A stretch of DNA of 64,000 bases from Silene latifolia (Eukaryota; Streptophyta; Magnoliopsida; Caryophyllales; Caryophyllaceae), in NCBI RefSeq assembly GCF_048544455.1, contig NC_133537.1:146794058-146858057 (forward strand), given 5' to 3'. Made by a program: the position numbers and the translations under genes. The notes below the pieces were generated by a model that worked only from the letters and a program-made list of their open reading frames with translations, was not told the origin of the DNA and ran no database searches. Shown in pieces: positions 58,801 to 64,000 of this stretch. Position 1 is the first letter of the stretch. Every line of letters starts with the position of its first letter.

Positions 58801-59736
58801 TATCATTGTCGTCCTACCAGGGCAATTATATTTAATGAGTAGTAAAGGTCTTGTTTAGTTATAGATATTGTCAATTGTTTGGATGTAAGAGTCTTGGTCC
58901 TATTGGATACTAGAGGTGAGATGCAAGCCTCCTAGTTGCGATATGATCGCCGGGATTGATGTTCCCATCCGTTCTTATGGTGAGATGCAAGCCATAAGTA
59001 TGAATGTGACATTAGTAGCCACGTCCCGTGCAATGTTTGTTAAGAGGTTTTCCAAGTAATGGCTATGGTTTCCATTCTTGTAATTTGTATCGATTGATCC
59101 CTTATTTATCTGCTTCACATGATTCAAATTCTAACCTCATATCTATGTTATATTTCCCTGAAAGGTGTGCTTTTGTCTAAATGACTGTATTCTTGTCTTT
59201 CATACTATTTAATTATCTTACGTGAATAGTTGAATCTTTATTATGTTAATATTGATCTATCTTGTTCAATCTCATTTAATTCCCATGTTTAAATATAAAC
59301 TTGATGTTCATATCTTTTGTAAGTATCTTACATGATTTATCTAATTGAGTTCTTTGTTATGTTCATTTTGACAATTTGTGGCTGGGAGAACCTTGAGTTA
59401 CTCCCCACTGACTGTGGCGTTCATGTTTACATGAATGACAGGTTGTGAAGATGCTTACGTGGGGAAGACGTGTGGGCTAGCGAGAACTAAACCTTGGACT
59501 AGTAGTCAGTTTATTGGGATTGCTTAGACTCACCATTTATCATTTTGTCATTCAGGGGATATATTTTCCCTCACCTTAGACTATCACGTTTGTATAAACT
59601 TAACTTTAATTCCGCATTCTTTATTTATGTTTCAGATTTTAATGAACCCGCGCTTTAAACTTTAAAAGTTTCAAACATTTCCTAAAATTTCGCATTTTAT
59701 TATTGTATTTTTTTCGCGTTGTTGTGGGGGTTCACA

Positions 59737-61208
59737 GTATTCGACATCTAACCCGGTTTAATAACAATAAGCAAATACTATATTATTTATTAATATTCGT
59801 ATAATACATTTTCTTAACTTCTTATCATAATTAAAATATGTACAAATAATATGATACTATATTCTAATGCTAGCAATTATTTACCACGAATCTAATTCTA
59901 TTATTTTTCAAAAAAAAAATTGTGTTACTTTTTTGCTAAATGAGATGTATAAGTTTTTATATAAAAATTATAAACATCACTTGGACATAATATAAAAAAA
60001 ATATATATCATACCGTGGAGATAATGATATAAACTCTTAAGAGCTTTCCAAGATAGTGTTTAAGATACTCAGAAGGTTTTGGGTTGGTATTTAGGTTCTA
60101 ATGATGCCTTCTATTTATAATCATATGATCACCCACCTTATGCTAAACTTTCGATGTAGGACAATTCTATAACATATTTTTCAATGTGGGACTAATAACA
60201 TACTTAGAAATATACCATCTTTTTCGCACATAATTCGACATCTAACCCAGGTTAATAATAATGAGCAAATAATAATATACTCCGTCAATTCAAGACCAAA
60301 TACAACATTCGTTTTTTTTACACTATTCATGAACGAATAGAATCTTTAATTACGATTCCTTGCAATATGTAAGACAAAATATGGTCATGTAGGATCTTAT
60401 TTGATTCACCTATAAAGTACACTGAGAATATCAAATTTTTAAATTTTTTATAATGTAAACGTAAAGTAATTTGTGTCTTGGCAAGTGTGTAAATGAAAAT
60501 GTTGTATTTGGTCTTGAATGGAGGGAGTACTATTTATTAATATTCATAGTTTGTTTTTAATTTTTTATTATAATTAAAAATATATGCAAATAATATGATA
60601 CTATATTCTAATGCTAGCATTTCTATTACCAAGAATCTATTATAATATAATTTTCATAATTTTTTTTATAATACTTTTTTGGGAAATGAGATGTATAAAT
60701 TATATAAATATTATAAACATCAGTTGAATATAATGATATAAACTCTTAAACGATCTCCAAAACAATACTTAAGAGACTCAAAAGGTTTTTGGTTGGTATA
60801 TAGGTTCCAATGATGACTCCTATTTATAATCGTAGGATTACCCACCTTATGTTAATCTTTCGATGTGGGACAATTCTATAATTTATACATATTATAATTA
60901 CCACACTAACATTGTTTTTCAATGTGGGACATATAACATATTAAGAAGTACATCATTTTTAATATGTGCAAATCATATGAAATCTATACTCTAATGAAAA
61001 TATTTTTTTACCACGAATCTAATTATATTATCTTCATAATTTTTATAACGACATTTTTTTGCCAAATGAAATGTCAAAGTTTTTATATAAAAATTAGAAA
61101 CTTCTCATGAATATAAAATAGGAAATATAGATATTATAATAATTAAAATATTCTCCACTTTATTTTTTATTTGGAAAATATTATTTATGAAACTTTCCTA
61201 AATTAATT
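59737..61208 (-). mobile_element. Composite Helitron-like repeat, copy II, part 1
   Basis: Reverse complement matches 18270-19320 of copy I and extends beyond it. USE-like boxes on the minus strand: 60871-60861 (GTCCCACATCG, exact consensus, TATAAATAG starting at 60828, gap 32 bp) and 60930-60920 (GTCCCACATTG, TATAAATTA starting at 60887, gap 32 bp); further copies near 60150-60190 are degraded. Confidence 0.6.
60280..60527. mobile_element. Stowaway-type MITE inside composite repeat copy II
   Basis: Ends CTCCGTCAATTCAAGACC and GGTCTTGAATGGAGGGAG, TA at 60278-60279 and 60528-60529. Same family and same host position as 18494-18748. Confidence 0.82.
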
Positions 61209-62927
<1,719 letters not shown>

Positions 62928-62999
62928 GAGAAGGGTTCTAGTAAGTCCTTCATATATATTGAGTCCCTAAGTCCTTATAAGGGCTCTTGGATGAAGGAA

Positions 63000-64000
63000 A
63001 TGGAGGGATGATATTACATCTCAAAGAAGGGTCATAAATATCCCTCCCTAATCTTGTATAACTCCTAATCTTGTGTAGATACCTCATTTCTGCACCTCTC
63101 GCAAACCACCCGGTGATGATTGGGCCGCATGTTTGATACGCGGAACGATTTGTGACAATTCGTAAGATTATCGTCAAGTGGTTGCTCAAATATTAATGTC
63201 TACCTCTTAGTTGTCATCTACGTCCCGGTACGGTCGTTTTGACAGTAATTAGAGTACATTCGGAGTCCGGGCCTAAAACCGTCTCCATTTTCTGATAACC
63301 GTTAAATCCCGAGTCAGAATGTTCTGGAATGTTCCGGATATTTCTTTTCCATATTTCATAAATTTTATCTTTTAGTAAACAATTTCCCGTAATATTCACA
63401 TAAGATATTAAGGAAAACCGAATTATTTCCGTCCTACCATAACTCAAACACGGAAATCTTTCTTTCAGCAGAGGAAACCCCTTGGGAATAGACGCGGCCA
63501 GTGCTGCGCCTCTTCCAAGAGACGCAGTGGCTGCTGCGCCTCTTCTCAGGCCCTTTTCTGCATGTTCCTCGTATCTTTTTTCATATCTTTCCGAGATTCA
63601 CTTCCAAAGAGTCTCCGAAACCCTAATTCCTTCACGTGATTAGTATAAATAGGAGCCTTTGCTCCTCATATTTCTCACGCGAGTGTCCGCCCTTCTCTTC
63701 TCCCTTTGCATTCTAGACTTTGTTCTTACTTTTTGGCGCCTACGTGCTTGAACCTTCGACCACGTAAGCTCGGATCCTTCTGAGTACCAGCCTCCCCGTT
63801 GCATGACCGACCAATTTGACCAACTCCACAATAATCAACTTAATTAATTGTTTTCCTCTTACGAGGGCACTTTCTTTGCATTCGCGTCGAGCATCACTAA
63901 TCGATATCTTAGTCCTTCTCGTTTCGTCAACATGTAAGTCTGAGGGTGTAATCTCTCTTTTATTTATTGTATTTATTTATTGTATCATCAATTGTAAGGT
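63000..64000 (+). mobile_element. Partial LTR-like sequence running off the window
   Basis: A TATAAATAGGAG box at 63645-63656 is followed by a C/T-rich leader, and a repeated GACGCAGTGGCTGCTGCGCC-type motif occurs at 63492-63545. This resembles the U3/R region of long Ty3-gypsy LTRs in related plants (recollection). No terminus or primer site is visible, so it stays tentative. Confidence 0.4.

Noticed and set aside
58339..58842. CRISPR-like array or Cys-rich repeat protein
   Set aside because: Contiguous 33-bp tandem units without unique spacers, in a plant LTR; this is a minisatellite.

Overview
The window looks like repeat-rich nuclear DNA from a flowering plant. The evidence is one spliced plant gene (a PMT2-type membrane methyltransferase), one disrupted plant-specific PHYTOCHROME KINASE SUBSTRATE (PKS) gene, and many plant transposon families: CACTA, hAT, MULE, Stowaway and Harbinger MITEs, Helitron-like repeats, Ty3-gypsy LARDs, a Cassandra TRIM with 5S sequence, copia and an L1-type LINE. 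The repeat style suggests Caryophyllales, perhaps Caryophyllaceae (Silene-like). That placement is inference.

Layout. 1-890 is the 3' end of a CACTA element with a C-terminal protease exon. 1591-10159 is a complete non-autonomous LTR element (LARD-1) with 5-bp target duplications. 10597-13208 (-) is a PKS gene broken by a 1.65-kb solo LTR and a 1-bp frameshift. 14.3-15.5 kb holds two inverted copies of a GGGTC-rich hAT-type MITE. 15855-27763 (-) is the PMT2-like gene: six coding exons give a 610-residue protein, the last intron is about 8 kb and full of transposons, and an intron lies in the 5' UTR. Two Stowaway MITEs lie upstream at 28.2-28.8 kb.

29408-37342 is a Cassandra TRIM whose 5' LTR is split by a second LARD (LARD-2, 29932-37056). 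37343-40351 is the 3' end and LTR of another gypsy element. 40.6-61.2 kb is an inverted second copy of the composite repeat found in the last PMT2 intron. It is broken by a full-length LINE (40791-54502), itself split by a copia-type element (43077-51894), and by a 3.8-kb solo LTR (55945-59736). The window ends in non-coding DNA, a (TG)n microsatellite and part of another LTR.

The two host genes show no functional link. The most notable signals are in the repeats. First, the composite Helitron-like family carries tandem units of a GTCCCACATCG-type box and TATAAATAG spaced 31-34 bp, which is the layout of plant Pol II snRNA promoters. Second, both LARDs carry three serial modules of hairpin, polypurine tract and LTR start, and the hairpin stems vary in a compensatory way. 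Third, a 33-bp minisatellite has co-varying hairpin ends. All boundaries and exon joins were read by eye; no alignment or database search was run.
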